Positions 54,426 to 63,838 are shown, counted from the first letter of the stretch. The stretch is DNA of 64,000 bases from Clostridia bacterium (GCA_017464305.1 JAFUDS010000005.1:62001-126000); one strand, 5' to 3'. The notes: generated by a model not told the origin, from the letters alone. Made by a program: numbers and translations.

Positions 54426-54501
54426 GTAATGAGGCGGTTGGCGGGCTGCACCTGCCTGTCCTTCTTCTTTGGCTGCCTTGCCCTCTGTCTTTTCTCCCCA
54501 C

Positions 54502-54529
54502 AAAAACGCCGGGAGCTTTCGCTCCCGGC
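54502..54529 (-). terminator. terminator after the SdrD_B-repeat gene
   Basis: A 9-bp stem (GCCGGGAGC / GCTCCCGGC) with a 4-base loop, followed by GTTTTTG on the minus strand. Confidence 0.8.
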
Positions 54530-54540
54530 TCTCTATCCTT

Positions 54541-57500
54541 TTATTTCACTTCTACCCCTTCATAGGCCTTCGACCAGTCCTGTGTATCCTGCTGGCCATA
54601 GCCCGCCGGATAATCACCCTCATTTCGGAGGACGAAGCCCAGATCGATATTAAAGTTCGTGCTATCGCTGGCCACAGCGAAAGCATCGGTATGGGCCACG
54701 CTATCCTCCGATTCCAGCAGAGAGGAAACAATCAGATAGATATCCGTCCGCTTCTGAGTGGGTTTCACCTGCTCCGGTGCAGTCACCTTCAGGGTATACA
54801 CCGCAGGATATACCTCCCGGAAGAAATACAGCCCGTATTGATCCGTGATGGTTTCCGCCGCGGTGACGCCGTTGCGCACCAGCTCTACCTTCACATTCGG
54901 GATGCCCAACTCTCCGCCATCCTGCCAGCCATTCTTGTTCAAATCCAGCCAGCAGAAATCGCCAATGGTGCCGGGCAGCACGCTGCCAATGTTCATCTTC
55001 AGCTGATCCTGGCCCATCTTCAAATCAATCAAATCCGACCAGCCCCGGCGTCCCTCTGTTTCCTGGAGGATGGAGATCAGCCCCATCTGCAGCCGTTCGT
55101 CGTCCGGCTCCGCGGCCACCGTGCCTTCCGGCAGCTCCGCCTGAATCCGATATTCTCCCGGCATCAGGCCGCTGAACCGCCAGTCGCCGCTTTCCGCCGT
55201 GGTCTGGGTCTGGAGCAGATTCCCCTCCCCATCCAGCAGGCTTACCTTCGCACCCGACAGCGCTTGGGTCATATTTCCCCGATCGATCCACACATTGCCC
55301 GCCAGGGCGGTATATTTTACCATACCCAGTACCAGGCCCTCGATGGCCTCCCCTTCGCCCAGGGAAATGCCACTGCGGATCAAATGATTTCCTTCCTTGC
55401 GGAAGGTATTATCCCCCGCCGGCGGCAGGTCCGTGTTGTCATCCACCGTCAGGGAAACAGTATACCGCCCGGGAATCATGCCGGCGGAGAGGAAGCTGCC
55501 ATCCTCTCCGGTAGGCAGCAGGGCGAACACCTCGCCGCTGTCCTCGTCGATGATCTGGATGGCCAGACCGCCAGGGGTCTGCTCTCCCTCCTCCTGAATG
55601 CCATTGTTGTTTTCGTCCAGCCAGGCCGCCCCCGCCAGATATCCGGGCTTGACGCCGCCGATCTCTTGATCCTCCCAGCGCTGGCCCATGGCAACGGTCA
55701 ATCTCACCGTCTGCTCATTCTTCCCGGCCACGAGGGGTAACTGCACGCCGACGGTCCGGACGGTCACCAGCCCTTCCGGTAGCTGCAGCGTCAGCTGATA
55801 GTTGTCCGGATGCAGTCCGGTGATCTTAAATTCGCCATACTCGTCTGAAACGGCCTCCACCGCCGCCAGCTCTTCCCGATCCGGGGTCAGGGTCAACCGC
55901 ATTCCTGCCAGAACCACGTCCTCCGCCTGCTGGGTGCCGGATCCATCCTCATCATGGAAGAAGGAGCCGGAAAGCGCCCCCAGGGTCAGCCCGCCGCAAA
56001 GAGGCGCCTCCTTCTGATCCGCCGTGCGGAAATCGAACCATTCACCCCGGCCGACGCCTTCTTCCCCGAAGATGGTATTATCCCCGCCAGCCTGGGCGAA
56101 GATCCCGTCCGTCGGCAGCTCATATTCCAGATAATACCGGCCGGGCATCACTGCGTCGAAAAGGAATTCACCGTTGTCCGTCACGGTGGCGGAGAATTCC
56201 TCCCCCGCCTCGCTCATCAGCCGCACCTTCGTGCCCGCCAGGCCTGCTTCATCGCTATCCCGGCGGCCGTTGTCGTTCCGGTCCGCAAAGACCATGCCCT
56301 TCACCGTGCCGGGCATGATCATGCCCGCATCCTTGCCGGATACCTCCTGCCCCAGGGGGACCTCGAAGGCTTCGGAATAGCCTTCTCCGCCGTTCAGGTT
56401 CAGCATCACATTGCCATCCCCCAGCCGGGTAAAAGCGTATCCCGCCTTCGCTGTCATCCGCAGGCTGTAGCGTCCCGGGGTCAGGCCCGTAAAGCTATAA
56501 GCTCCCTTGGCAGAGGTCTGCTTGGTGGCCACCGCCGCCCCCTGGCTGTCCAGCAGCGTCACGCTGACGCCTTGCGAAACCTTCTCGCCGGAGGAAAGGT
56601 TGCCGGAGAAATCGTCGTCCATGTATACCGTTCCGCTGACGGAGCCGTAATAGATGACCCCCACGTTGACCGTGCGGCTCTCCCCGTCCTGCACCTCGAA
56701 ATCCTTCCAGAAATTCTCTCGACGGTTGTCCCTGGCCACGAAATGGTTGCCCAGGGGATCCTCCACCGCCACGGTGAAATTGCTGCCGTCGTCCGGGAGC
56801 ACCGCGCGAATGCGGAAGGTGCCGCCCCGCAGGCCGCCCAGGGTATAGCGGCCCTCCTCGTCCGTATAGCTGACCGCAACCTCCTCGTCCTTGTTCTGCT
56901 TGATGGCCGTCACCTTAACACCGGCCATGGGCTTTTCCCCTTCATCATAGAGGCCGTTATAGTTCGCGTCCAGGAAGGCAATGCCGCTGACAGAGCCTTG
57001 CCAGGCAAAGCCGATGTTCTGGTCCAGGTCGTTGCGGCCATCGTTCAGGTCCAGTGTCTTGGTGGCCTTGGTTTTCCCTTCCGTGGTAAACACGGATCGA
57101 TTCTTGCCCCCGGTCTTGCTGTACCGGGTGAACATCATGCCCTCTGGGGCATAGCTGCTGAAGTCATAAAAACCCGCCCGCAGCCGGTAAATCCGCCAAT
57201 AACCATTCTCGTCGGAATAGGCTTCAAAGGACAGGCCATTTTTCTGGCCGTTCATGGTAATATGCACGCCCGCCAGCCGGGGCTCGCTGGCGTCCATAAT
57301 TCCGTCCGCGTTGGTGTCCAGCCAGCAAACGCCATCCACCACGACGCCCTTCAGCAGGCCCACGCCCCGCTCCACGGTTTCTCCCGCGGCCACCTGGATG
57401 GGATCGGAGTCCTGATTCCCCTCCGAGGAAAAATCCATGATGGACTTGTTCAGTCCGGTATCCTTTGACTTCCGGTTGAAGCCCCATTGTTCGTCCAGAT

Positions 57501-58362
57501 AAACCCGGACGCGATAGCTGCCTGGCGTCAAGCCGGGCAGGGTGATCTCGCCTTCAGCGTTGGTCTTTCCACCGGTTACTACCTGGCCGTCGGCGGAAAC
57601 CAGATAAACCTGCACCTCCGCTACGCCCTTTTCGTACACACTGCAGTCGCCGTTGTTGTTGCTGTCATAAAAAACCTTGATATGGAAGGTTCCCGTCTCC
57701 GCGCTGGCGGCCAGCTGGCTCACCTCTGGCTCCGCCGTCGGCGCCGCTGTGACCACCACGGTCTGCTGGGTCAGCTGAGGGGTCTCCACCGCTGTCACAG
57801 CAGCCTGGGCCTTCGTTTCCGTCTCAGTGGCGGCGCTCGCCGTTTGGGTTACAACGACAACCCCCGACGTGCCCGTTACGGGCACCGTTGTTTCTGTCGC
57901 AGGCGTCTCCTGCTCAGGAGTAGTGACATTCCCCGTAGTAATCACCGATGCGGCCATCGCGGGCTGTTCGTTCGATACTGGCAGCGCCGCGCCCTCTGCA
58001 GATGGATGAACCAGGATGGGCACATTCACATTGCCACCATCCAGCATCTCCACCATCACCTGGGCTTCGGATAGATCCCACCCCGCAGGGATGGTCTCCG
58101 GCATGGGAACCAGGGTCACCGGATCCGTCCCTTCCACGGTAACGGTGCTCTCCCCAGCCTGAATCACGCCCCGATCCATTCCGCCCTGCATCACGCGGAA
58201 GGAGCCGGACAGGGGGACCTGCCCGCTGCTACCGTCCGCTTGCTCCACGATGCCGCGGAAATAGACGCCCACCGTCATCACATCCGCCGCGGCGGAAGAC
58301 ATCAGGCTAAAAATCAGCGCCAGCGCCAATGCCAGCGGAATGATGCGGGTCCATCCTTTCAT
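54541..58362 (-). CDS. large secreted protein with nine SdrD_B-like repeats
   Basis: 1273 residues: a signal peptide (1-26), a domain of unknown type, a Thr/Val/Ala-rich linker (about 135-225), then nine successive SdrD_B/Cna-B-like beta-sandwich repeats of 100-125 residues. Each opens with a calcium-type loop such as D-x-N-x-N-G-x-x-D/E-x-G-E; the eighth loop (WIDRGNMT) is degenerate. No LPxTG sorting signal, membrane anchor or LysM is seen at the C-terminus. It is probably an extracellular stalk or matrix protein. GGAGG is about 12 bases before the ATG. Confidence 0.85.
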   Translation of the reverse strand: MKGWTRIIPLALALALIFSLMSSAAADVMTVGVYFRGIVEQADGSSGQVPLSGSFRVMQGGMDRGVIQAGESTVTVEGTDPVTLVPMPETIPAGWDLSEAQVMVEMLDGGNVNVPILVHPSAEGAALPVSNEQPAMAASVITTGNVTTPEQETPATETTVPVTGTSGVVVVTQTASAATETETKAQAAVTAVETPQLTQQTVVVTAAPTAEPEVSQLAASAETGTFHIKVFYDSNNNGDCSVYEKGVAEVQVYLVSADGQVVTGGKTNAEGEITLPGLTPGSYRVRVYLDEQWGFNRKSKDTGLNKSIMDFSSEGNQDSDPIQVAAGETVERGVGLLKGVVVDGVCWLDTNADGIMDASEPRLAGVHITMNGQKNGLSFEAYSDENGYWRIYRLRAGFYDFSSYAPEGMMFTRYSKTGGKNRSVFTTEGKTKATKTLDLNDGRNDLDQNIGFAWQGSVSGIAFLDANYNGLYDEGEKPMAGVKVTAIKQNKDEEVAVSYTDEEGRYTLGGLRGGTFRIRAVLPDDGSNFTVAVEDPLGNHFVARDNRRENFWKDFEVQDGESRTVNVGVIYYGSVSGTVYMDDDFSGNLSSGEKVSQGVSVTLLDSQGAAVATKQTSAKGAYSFTGLTPGRYSLRMTAKAGYAFTRLGDGNVMLNLNGGEGYSEAFEVPLGQEVSGKDAGMIMPGTVKGMVFADRNDNGRRDSDEAGLAGTKVRLMSEAGEEFSATVTDNGEFLFDAVMPGRYYLEYELPTDGIFAQAGGDNTIFGEEGVGRGEWFDFRTADQKEAPLCGGLTLGALSGSFFHDEDGSGTQQAEDVVLAGMRLTLTPDREELAAVEAVSDEYGEFKITGLHPDNYQLTLQLPEGLVTVRTVGVQLPLVAGKNEQTVRLTVAMGQRWEDQEIGGVKPGYLAGAAWLDENNNGIQEEGEQTPGGLAIQIIDEDSGEVFALLPTGEDGSFLSAGMIPGRYTVSLTVDDNTDLPPAGDNTFRKEGNHLIRSGISLGEGEAIEGLVLGMVKYTALAGNVWIDRGNMTQALSGAKVSLLDGEGNLLQTQTTAESGDWRFSGLMPGEYRIQAELPEGTVAAEPDDERLQMGLISILQETEGRRGWSDLIDLKMGQDQLKMNIGSVLPGTIGDFCWLDLNKNGWQDGGELGIPNVKVELVRNGVTAAETITDQYGLYFFREVYPAVYTLKVTAPEQVKPTQKRTDIYLIVSSLLESEDSVAHTDAFAVASDSTNFNIDLGFVLRNEGDYPAGYGQQDTQDWSKAYEGVEVK

Positions 58363-58411
58363 GATGCGAAAAGGCCTCCTTTGGATATTTCGCGCGCCCC
58401 GTCAAGCGCGG

Positions 58412-58443
58412 AAAAACTCACGAAGGGGAGCTCCCCTCGTGAG
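58412..58443 (-). terminator. terminator after the lipoprotein gene
   Basis: A 13-bp stem with one bulged base (58417-58443) around GGGGAGCTCCCC, followed by TTTTT on the minus strand. The rest of the gap 58444-58544 shows nothing recognisable, and no good promoter for the SdrD_B-repeat gene was found. Confidence 0.8.
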
Positions 58444-58544
58444 CCAGGGTAACGGGAACGCAGATTTGCTCAAATCAGCTGAAAAGCTTCTTGCTTACTC
58501 CGCCCATTTTCAAGGGGAGCTTCCATCAGCGTTTCCTGTAAAAA

Positions 58545-59369
58545 TCAATTCAGCTGCACGGAATGGCGGAACTTGTCATATACGTTGGATACGTAGAAGT
58601 CCCGATATCCCCGGGGATAGGACACATGCAGCGTGTACAGCGTCTTATCCACACAAACCACAATCAGCCGGCCCGCCACCTCCGCGCCGGTGGCTTTCTC
58701 CACGGCGGTATAATTGGCATAGACCCCCGTGGTTCCCAGGAAGGAGCGCTCCGCCGTGTTAGAGGGGGAGAAGTTGGTGAACACACCGCTGCCAGACAGG
58801 GTGTCCAGCATGCCCTTGACCTCCCGGGTCAGCTCGGATTTGGAGTAATCCTTGTTCACCGGCACCGCCCGCACCGTCAGATACGCCGCATAATCCATGG
58901 AGGGGTCCGGATTGGTCAGGGTGTAGGTGTCCGCAATGGTGTCGTCCACCAGCCAGCCGCTGGGGCCCTCGAAGGTCAAATGCAGCGAGGAGGCCTCGTA
59001 GGTCACATAGCTGAAGGACAGGGTGGGCAATGGCGTGGGGGTGGGCTTGTCGATGGGATCGATGATCACCGGGGTCGCGCCGGCGTACTCACTCTGGATG
59101 ATGGGCGCGGCGGTGGCCACTTCGCCTACCGTTTCCACGATGTCCTCCCATTCTCCGCCCTCCTCGGAGGCCGGATCATAGCTGCCATCGTCATAATCCG
59201 TCGGCCCCACTACGGTGGACCCAAACAGATCCTGCACCGGCTCCGCTGTCGGCGCCTCCGTGGCCCGGCCTTCCGGCGGCAGGGTGTCAAAGACTTCCTT
59301 TTCCTGGCAGGCAGTCAGCATCAGGGCGCATAGCGCCAGCACCAGGCACAGTAACCTTTTCTTCGTCAT
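58545..59369 (-). CDS. lipoprotein of unknown function
   Basis: 274 residues with a clear lipobox LTAC (cysteine 21), an acidic Thr/Pro linker (30-115, ending PTPTPLP) and a C-terminal mixed alpha/beta domain (about 118-274), a shape often seen in PsbP-like or DUF-type lipoproteins. No catalytic motif recognised. ATG 59369 follows GGGGAGGA. It sits between yhaM and the large repeat protein; both neighbours on the envelope side are exported. Confidence 0.82.
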   Translation of the reverse strand: MTKKRLLCLVLALCALMLTACQEKEVFDTLPPEGRATEAPTAEPVQDLFGSTVVGPTDYDDGSYDPASEEGGEWEDIVETVGEVATAAPIIQSEYAGATPVIIDPIDKPTPTPLPTLSFSYVTYEASSLHLTFEGPSGWLVDDTIADTYTLTNPDPSMDYAAYLTVRAVPVNKDYSKSELTREVKGMLDTLSGSGVFTNFSPSNTAERSFLGTTGVYANYTAVEKATGAEVAGRLIVVCVDKTLYTLHVSYPRGYRDFYVSNVYDKFRHSVQLN

Positions 59370-59446
59370 CGTTCTTTCCTCCCCTGTCGGTTCTCCTTGC
59401 TGTCTCCAGCGGATTCATCCCTGGAGACCGGCGGAACCTGTTGATC

Positions 59447-60406
59447 TCACTCCGCGTCCTCGGTGTACCAGGGATGGTACACCCGGCGGTCGAGGCTGAA
59501 AATCTTCTCGCTGAAGGCACCCTCCGGCGTCTTCTCCCAGGCGGATTTCATGGTGTTCATCCGGGCATCCATCATGTCGATCCAGTGCAGCGCCTCCGCC
59601 TCCGGAAACATAGGGGGCCGGGGGCTTCCATATTCTGCCTCCCCATGATGGCTCAGCAGCATATGCTCCAGCAGCACCACGCATTCCCCGGAAACGCCGG
59701 TCTTCTCCGCCGCCTTGTTTAGCAACGTGATGCCCCGCACCAGGTGCCCCAGCAGCTGGCCGTCCCGGGTGTAATCCGAGACGTTGCCGCTCTCGTCGCT
59801 CTTCAGCTCCTCCAGCTTGCCCAGATCGTGCAGAATCACCCCGGCGCAAAGCAGGTCGTGATTCAGCCAGGGATACACCTTCAGCGCCGCCTTGGCCAGG
59901 CGAAGCATGTCCGTCGTATGGTGCAGAAGGCCGCTGCGCTCCGCGTGATGCATCCGCTGGGCCGCCGGGAACCAGTCGAGCCGCTCCCCCGCCATGGCGA
60001 CCATCTCGCCCGTCAGCTTTTTCAGGCTTTCGTTGGTAAAGCTGTTTACCGTCTCCTGAATGTCCGCCATCATTTCCCGGGAGGTCCGGGGTGCGGCGGG
60101 CACCAGCTCCGCCAGGTCGATGGGATCCTCCGGGGTCACCACCCGCCAGCGCTCGATCTTCATCTGCAGCCGGCCGTTATATTCCTGTACCTGGCCCCGA
60201 ACCTTGATGGGCTTGCCGCCCTCCGGCACCTCCTGCAGGCCATCCCAGTTCCAGATCTTGGCGTTGATCTCGCCGGATTTGTCCCCCAGGTTCATGTCCA
60301 CATAGTCCCGGCCGTTCTTGTCGGTTTTCTTCTCCGCCCCGCGGACCATCAGAAACCCCTCGAACCGAGAATCCTTAATCAGCTGGTTAATTCTGTATAC
60401 TTCCAT
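59447..60406 (-). CDS. yhaM: YhaM-type 3'-5' exoribonuclease
   Basis: 319 residues: an OB-fold nucleic acid-binding domain (about 15-90) followed by an HD phosphohydrolase domain with RMHHAERSGLLHHT, the ILHDLGK motif and a later LLSHHGEAEYGSP segment. YhaM degrades RNA and single-stranded DNA from the 3' end. ATG 60406 has GGAGA upstream. It lies 325 bases from dnaB, across a structured element. Confidence 0.92.
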   Translation of the reverse strand: MEVYRINQLIKDSRFEGFLMVRGAEKKTDKNGRDYVDMNLGDKSGEINAKIWNWDGLQEVPEGGKPIKVRGQVQEYNGRLQMKIERWRVVTPEDPIDLAELVPAAPRTSREMMADIQETVNSFTNESLKKLTGEMVAMAGERLDWFPAAQRMHHAERSGLLHHTTDMLRLAKAALKVYPWLNHDLLCAGVILHDLGKLEELKSDESGNVSDYTRDGQLLGHLVRGITLLNKAAEKTGVSGECVVLLEHMLLSHHGEAEYGSPRPPMFPEAEALHWIDMMDARMNTMKSAWEKTPEGAFSEKIFSLDRRVYHPWYTEDAE

Positions 60407-60438
60407 ATGTTCTCCGTCTAACTCATTATTTGGCCGCT

Positions 60439-60717
60439 GTTTCGTCGTGCGAAGGGATGTTTCACTCAGGGGCCCTTGGAAGACGTCGGCACTTAGCGGG
60501 TGGCGAGCATACCGCGCGCGGTGCGCGAGGCGCTTGCGCCCGCGGTGCGCGTGCGAATCCTATTGCGCGAAGGCAGCCGCTTTGTGCCGCTACGTCTAGA
60601 ACGGAGCGAGAGCGTGCCCCGGAGGGGTTTTTCACGCCCGGAAAACAGTCCAGTGGACTGTTTTCAGTGAAAAACGGGCGGAGCCCTGGGCAATCTCCCG
60701 CGCGCTTACGACGAAAC
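60439..60717. other. structured intergenic element with terminal inverted repeats
   Basis: The 279 bases are bounded by GTTTCGTCGT (60439-60448) and its exact complement ACGACGAAAC (60708-60717). Inside are a 23-base palindrome AAAACAGTCCA-G-TGGACTGTTTT (60642-60664), an enclosing 9-bp pair GTTTTTCAC/GTGAAAAAC (60627-60635 with 60667-60675), an alternative CGCCCG/CGGGCG pairing, and GC-rich CGCG runs. It fills the yhaM-dnaB gap and has no coding potential. On the minus strand GGGC-TCC-GCCC followed by GTTTTTC could end dnaB transcription. It may be a repeat element, a MITE relic or a structured RNA. Confidence 0.6.
60449..60467. repeat. 19-base dispersed repeat, copy 2
   Basis: Matches 50399-50417 at 18 of 19 positions; here it lies just inside the left terminal repeat of the structured element. 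Confidence 0.6.
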
Positions 60718-60731
60718 GATTCCTACTTAGC

Positions 60732-62105
60732 TCAAAATGGCGCATCCCCGCCGGGGAAATCCTCCCGGGCCAGGTTGGCGAAGGTGGTCATCTCGCTGAG
60801 CCAGGCCAGCTTCACCGTCTTCAACGGGCCGCTGCGCTGCTTGGCCACGTTGACCTCCGCGATGTTTTTATCCTCGGTGTCGGGATTGTAGTATTCCTCT
60901 CGGTGCAGGAACATGACCACGTCCGCGTCCTGCTCAATGGATCCGGAATCCCGCAGATCGGACAGCACCGGCCGCTTGTCGATGCGATCCTTGTTCGCCC
61001 GGCTCAGCTGGGCGCAGGCGATGACGGGAATCTTCAGCTCCAGGGCGATGGCCTTCAGCTGGCGGCTGATCTCCGCCACTTCCAGTTGCCGGCTCTCGGA
61101 CCGGCCATCGGACCGCATGAGCCCCAGATAGTCTACCAGCGCCAGATCCAGCCCATGGTCCATCATCAGCCGGCGGCACCGGCTGCGGAATTGACTGGGG
61201 GTCAGGGCGGCGGTATCGTCCAGGTACAGCGGCGCGTTGGAGATGGGGCCTAAGGCCTTGGCCAGGGCCATCCACTCCTTGTCCTCCAGCGTCCCCTTTC
61301 GAACCTTTTGCATGTTCACATGGGCCTCGCTGCACAGCACCCGCATCATGATCTGCTCCCGGGGCATCTCCAGGCTGAACACTGCCACGGTTTTCCCCTT
61401 CACGATGCTGGCATAGCTGGCGATGTTCATGGCGAAGGAGGTCTTGCCCATGGCCGGTCGGGCGCCAATGATGATCAGCTCGCCGGGATGGAGGCCCGTC
61501 AGCACGCTGTCCAGGTCGATAAACCCAGTAGGCACGCCGGAGAGCTCCCCATGGAGGCGGGACAGCTCCTCAATCTCCTGAAAGGTGTTCACCAGCACCT
61601 CGTTGGCCGGCTTCAGGGAGCCCCCGTCCGTCCGGTTCATCACCAGGTCAAAGATGGCCTTCTCCGCCCCGGCCAGCACCTCCTGCAGGGGATTCTGCTG
61701 GGCGTATGCATCCTTGGAGATACCCTGGCTGGCGGCGATCAGCTTGCGCAGCGTGCTCTTTTCCAGCACGATGTCCATGTAGGCGCGGGCGTTGGCCGTG
61801 GTGGGCACGGAGCTCAGCAGGCGCATCAGATACGTCATGCCGCCTACGCCCTCCAAGGAACCCCGGCGGTTCATCTCCGTCACCACGGTGGTCAGGTCGA
61901 TGGGCTTGCGATCCCGGGCCAAATCCGCCATGGCGCGGAAAATCTCCTGATGCTCCGCCAGATAGAAATCCTCCGGCTTCAGCGATTCCATGGCTTTGAG
62001 CACAGCATCAGCGTCCTGCAGCATCGCGCCCAGGACACTGACCTCCGCTTCCTGGCTGTTGGGGGGAATCAATCCCCGCAGCCCCTGCTCCATTTGTTCC
62101 GGCAT
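60732..62105 (-). CDS. dnaB: replicative DNA helicase
   Basis: 457-residue hexameric helicase. The N-terminal DnaB domain (10-115, PPNSQEAEVSVLGAML) and the RecA-like motor with Walker A GARPAMGKTS, DYLGLM as Walker B, and SRANKDRIDKRP..SDLRDSG are complete, with no intein. It lies 27 bases after rplI, the usual Firmicutes order, though the gdpP/yybT gene that often precedes rplI is not here. The ribosome-binding site (GGGG) is weak. Confidence 0.95.
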   Translation of the reverse strand: MPEQMEQGLRGLIPPNSQEAEVSVLGAMLQDADAVLKAMESLKPEDFYLAEHQEIFRAMADLARDRKPIDLTTVVTEMNRRGSLEGVGGMTYLMRLLSSVPTTANARAYMDIVLEKSTLRKLIAASQGISKDAYAQQNPLQEVLAGAEKAIFDLVMNRTDGGSLKPANEVLVNTFQEIEELSRLHGELSGVPTGFIDLDSVLTGLHPGELIIIGARPAMGKTSFAMNIASYASIVKGKTVAVFSLEMPREQIMMRVLCSEAHVNMQKVRKGTLEDKEWMALAKALGPISNAPLYLDDTAALTPSQFRSRCRRLMMDHGLDLALVDYLGLMRSDGRSESRQLEVAEISRQLKAIALELKIPVIACAQLSRANKDRIDKRPVLSDLRDSGSIEQDADVVMFLHREEYYNPDTEDKNIAEVNVAKQRSGPLKTVKLAWLSEMTTFANLAREDFPGGDAPF

Positions 62106-62132
62106 CTGATAACCCCATCGCGTGTTGATTGA

Positions 62133-62585
62133 TTATTTTTCCAGCGGGCTGACCCGCAGGGTCATGGTGGTGGACACCCCGGGATACAGGCGAATGCTGA
62201 TCTCCCGATCCCCGGTCTCCTTAATGGGATCCCCCAGGTCGATCTTCCGCTTGTCCGCGGCGTATCCATGCTGCTTCTCCAGGGCCTCGGCCACCTCCGC
62301 CGCGGTCACGCTGCCGTACAGCCGCCCTTGGGCGCCGCATTTGATCTGCAGGTTAATGACCTTCCCCTTCAGGGCGTCGGCCTTGGCCTTCGCCTCGGCC
62401 AGGGCTTCCGCCTCCCGGGCGTCCTGGGCCGCGCGCTTCTTTTCAATCTCCTTCAACGTCCCCGCCTTGGCTTCCACCGCCAGCTTCTGGGGGAAAAGGA
62501 AATTCCGGGCGTATCCGTCGCTGACGTTCAGAATCTCGTCCCGCTTTCCAATATTTTTGACATCCTTCAGCAGTACAACCTTCAT
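62133..62585 (-). CDS. rplI: 50S ribosomal protein L9
   Basis: 150 residues, normal length, with the N-terminal RNA-binding domain ([28 protein letters not shown]), the long connecting helix rich in Ala/Glu/Lys, and the C-terminal domain. ATG 62585 is the conserved start; the frame is open to 62639 but that part is not family sequence. GGGAGAGG lies upstream. Confidence 0.96.
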   Translation of the reverse strand: MKVVLLKDVKNIGKRDEILNVSDGYARNFLFPQKLAVEAKAGTLKEIEKKRAAQDAREAEALAEAKAKADALKGKVINLQIKCGAQGRLYGSVTAAEVAEALEKQHGYAADKRKIDLGDPIKETGDREISIRLYPGVSTTMTLRVSPLEK

Positions 62586-62652
62586 GATGATTCCTCTCCC
62601 TTCCGCCTTGCGAAGGGTCAACAAAAAGCCCCTCCACACAGGAAATCAATTT

Positions 62653-62681
62653 ATTCTATCCTATAAATAGTCAAATTGCAA
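62653..62681 (-). promoter_or_regulatory. rplI-dnaB promoter
   Basis: Minus-strand TTGCAA (62676-62681), a 17-base spacer and TAGAAT (62653-62658). Confidence 0.65.
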
Positions 62682-62867
62682 GCCCCGAACGCAAATATTC
62701 CACATAATTTTGTAACAATTTGTAACAATTTTGTTGTCAGCAGGATAGCCGATTTGCTTTCAGCAAACGCTGATGAAAGCTTCCGGTGGAGCTTCCAGCG
62801 CGAAAAAGTATAGCGGATGGAGAGAACCCTCGCGCTACAAAGCAGGCGCAAGTTTTTTGAGGGTTGA

Positions 62868-62895
62868 GAAAAGCTCCCCCACAAAACGAGGGAGC
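62868..62895 (-). terminator. terminator after the esterase gene
   Basis: GCTCCC (62873-62878) pairs with GGGAGC (62890-62895), followed on the minus strand by TTTTC. The stem is short and the loop 11 bases. Confidence 0.55.
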
Positions 62896-62922
62896 GAAAG
62901 ATGGCTGTCCATCAGCTTCTTC

Positions 62923-63744
62923 TTAGAAATCCAGGGTATGCTGATCCGGGTTCATGGCCGTTTGGGCCCGCTCCTCCGGCATCCATTCCAGCACCACATG
63001 GCGAATCTCCTGCTCCCAGAAGTCCCAGGTGTGCCCGCCGGGGGTGGTCCGCCAAGTATGCTCCACGCCCAGGTCCATCAGCGCCTGGTGGAATTTCTCA
63101 TTGTCCGCCAGCAGGAAATCCTGCTCTCCGCAGGAAAGATACAGCCGGGGAAAGTCCTTTCCGGATTGGACCCGCTCCCGGGCCAGCTGCAGTGGATCCA
63201 GATCCGTACCCACCAGATGGTCCAGATCTCCGAACATGGCCCGGGCGTAGGGCTCGTTCATGGGGCCGGCCGTCCCCGTCCGGTTCTGCAGCGATTCCAG
63301 CAACAGCGCAGAAGAGAAGGCGATGATCCCCCCGAAGGTATCCGCGTATTTCAGCCCCGTGCGCAGCGCGCCATATCCGCCCATGGAGAAGCCCCCGATC
63401 CAGGTATCCTCCCTTTGGGGCGACAGGGGCAGCATGGCCCGGGTAGCCTCCACCAGCTCCTCTCCGATCCAGCGGGAAAAGTTATTCATATAGTCCGGGT
63501 GATCCAGATAGAACCCGTTTTCGCCGTCGGGCATGACGACGCACAGGTTCCGGTCGTCGGCATATCGCTGGATGCAGGAGCTGGTGACCCAGCTGGTGCT
63601 GTTGCCATAGATGCCGTGCAGCAGGTACAGGGTCCGGAAGGGAGCACCGGTCTTCGCCGGATCCACGTCCATGGGCAGGAAAACGTTAAAATGCGCCTTC
63701 CTCCCCAGCTGCTTTGATTTGTAATCCACCTGTAAAAATGCCAT
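62923..63744 (-). CDS. CE1/esterase D-type carboxylesterase
   Basis: 273 residues of the alpha/beta-hydrolase fold: the oxyanion region LLHGIYGN, nucleophile S120 in GFSMGG, acid Asp in SCGEQDFL and His in GGHTWDFW. There is no signal peptide, so it is cytoplasmic. Relatives include tributyrin esterases and acetyl- or feruloyl-xylan esterases. It sits next to a sugar ABC permease, which favours removal of acyl groups from imported oligosaccharides (inference). Confidence 0.88.
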   Translation of the reverse strand: MAFLQVDYKSKQLGRKAHFNVFLPMDVDPAKTGAPFRTLYLLHGIYGNSTSWVTSSCIQRYADDRNLCVVMPDGENGFYLDHPDYMNNFSRWIGEELVEATRAMLPLSPQREDTWIGGFSMGGYGALRTGLKYADTFGGIIAFSSALLLESLQNRTGTAGPMNEPYARAMFGDLDHLVGTDLDPLQLARERVQSGKDFPRLYLSCGEQDFLLADNEKFHQALMDLGVEHTWRTTPGGHTWDFWEQEIRHVVLEWMPEERAQTAMNPDQHTLDF

Positions 63745-63769
63745 CTTCTTTCATATCCTTTCTTGTCGT

Positions 63770-63785
63770 ATGAAACGAGTTTCAT
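63770..63785. promoter_or_regulatory. LacI-type palindrome upstream of the esterase gene
   Basis: ATGAAAC-GA-GTTTCAT is a perfect 16-base palindrome, similar to TGAAA..TTTCA operators of LacI-family sugar regulators. It lies 26 bases before the esterase ATG. Confidence 0.45.
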
Positions 63786-63796
63786 TTCGCTTTTCT

Positions 63797-63825
63797 GAAA
63801 AAAACGGCTCCCGCGAAGGGAGCCG
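63797..63825 (-). terminator. terminator after the sugar ABC permease
   Basis: An 8-bp stem (CGGCTCCC / GGGAGCCG) with a 5-base loop and seven T on the minus strand. Confidence 0.8.
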
Positions 63826-63838
63826 CTCAAATTTTTGT

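Larger units (their letters stand above)
62586..62922. other. intergenic region between rplI and the esterase gene
   Basis: Holds the rplI promoter (62653-62681) and the esterase terminator (62868-62895). In between are a tandem TTTGTAACAA duplication (about 62709-62730) and a GAAGCT/AGCTTC inverted repeat (about 62777-62796). No gene was found. Confidence 0.6.

Noticed and set aside
59402..59428. GTCTCCAG / CTGGAGAC inverted repeat between yhaM and the lipoprotein gene
   Set aside because: No T run; too little to call a terminator or operator.
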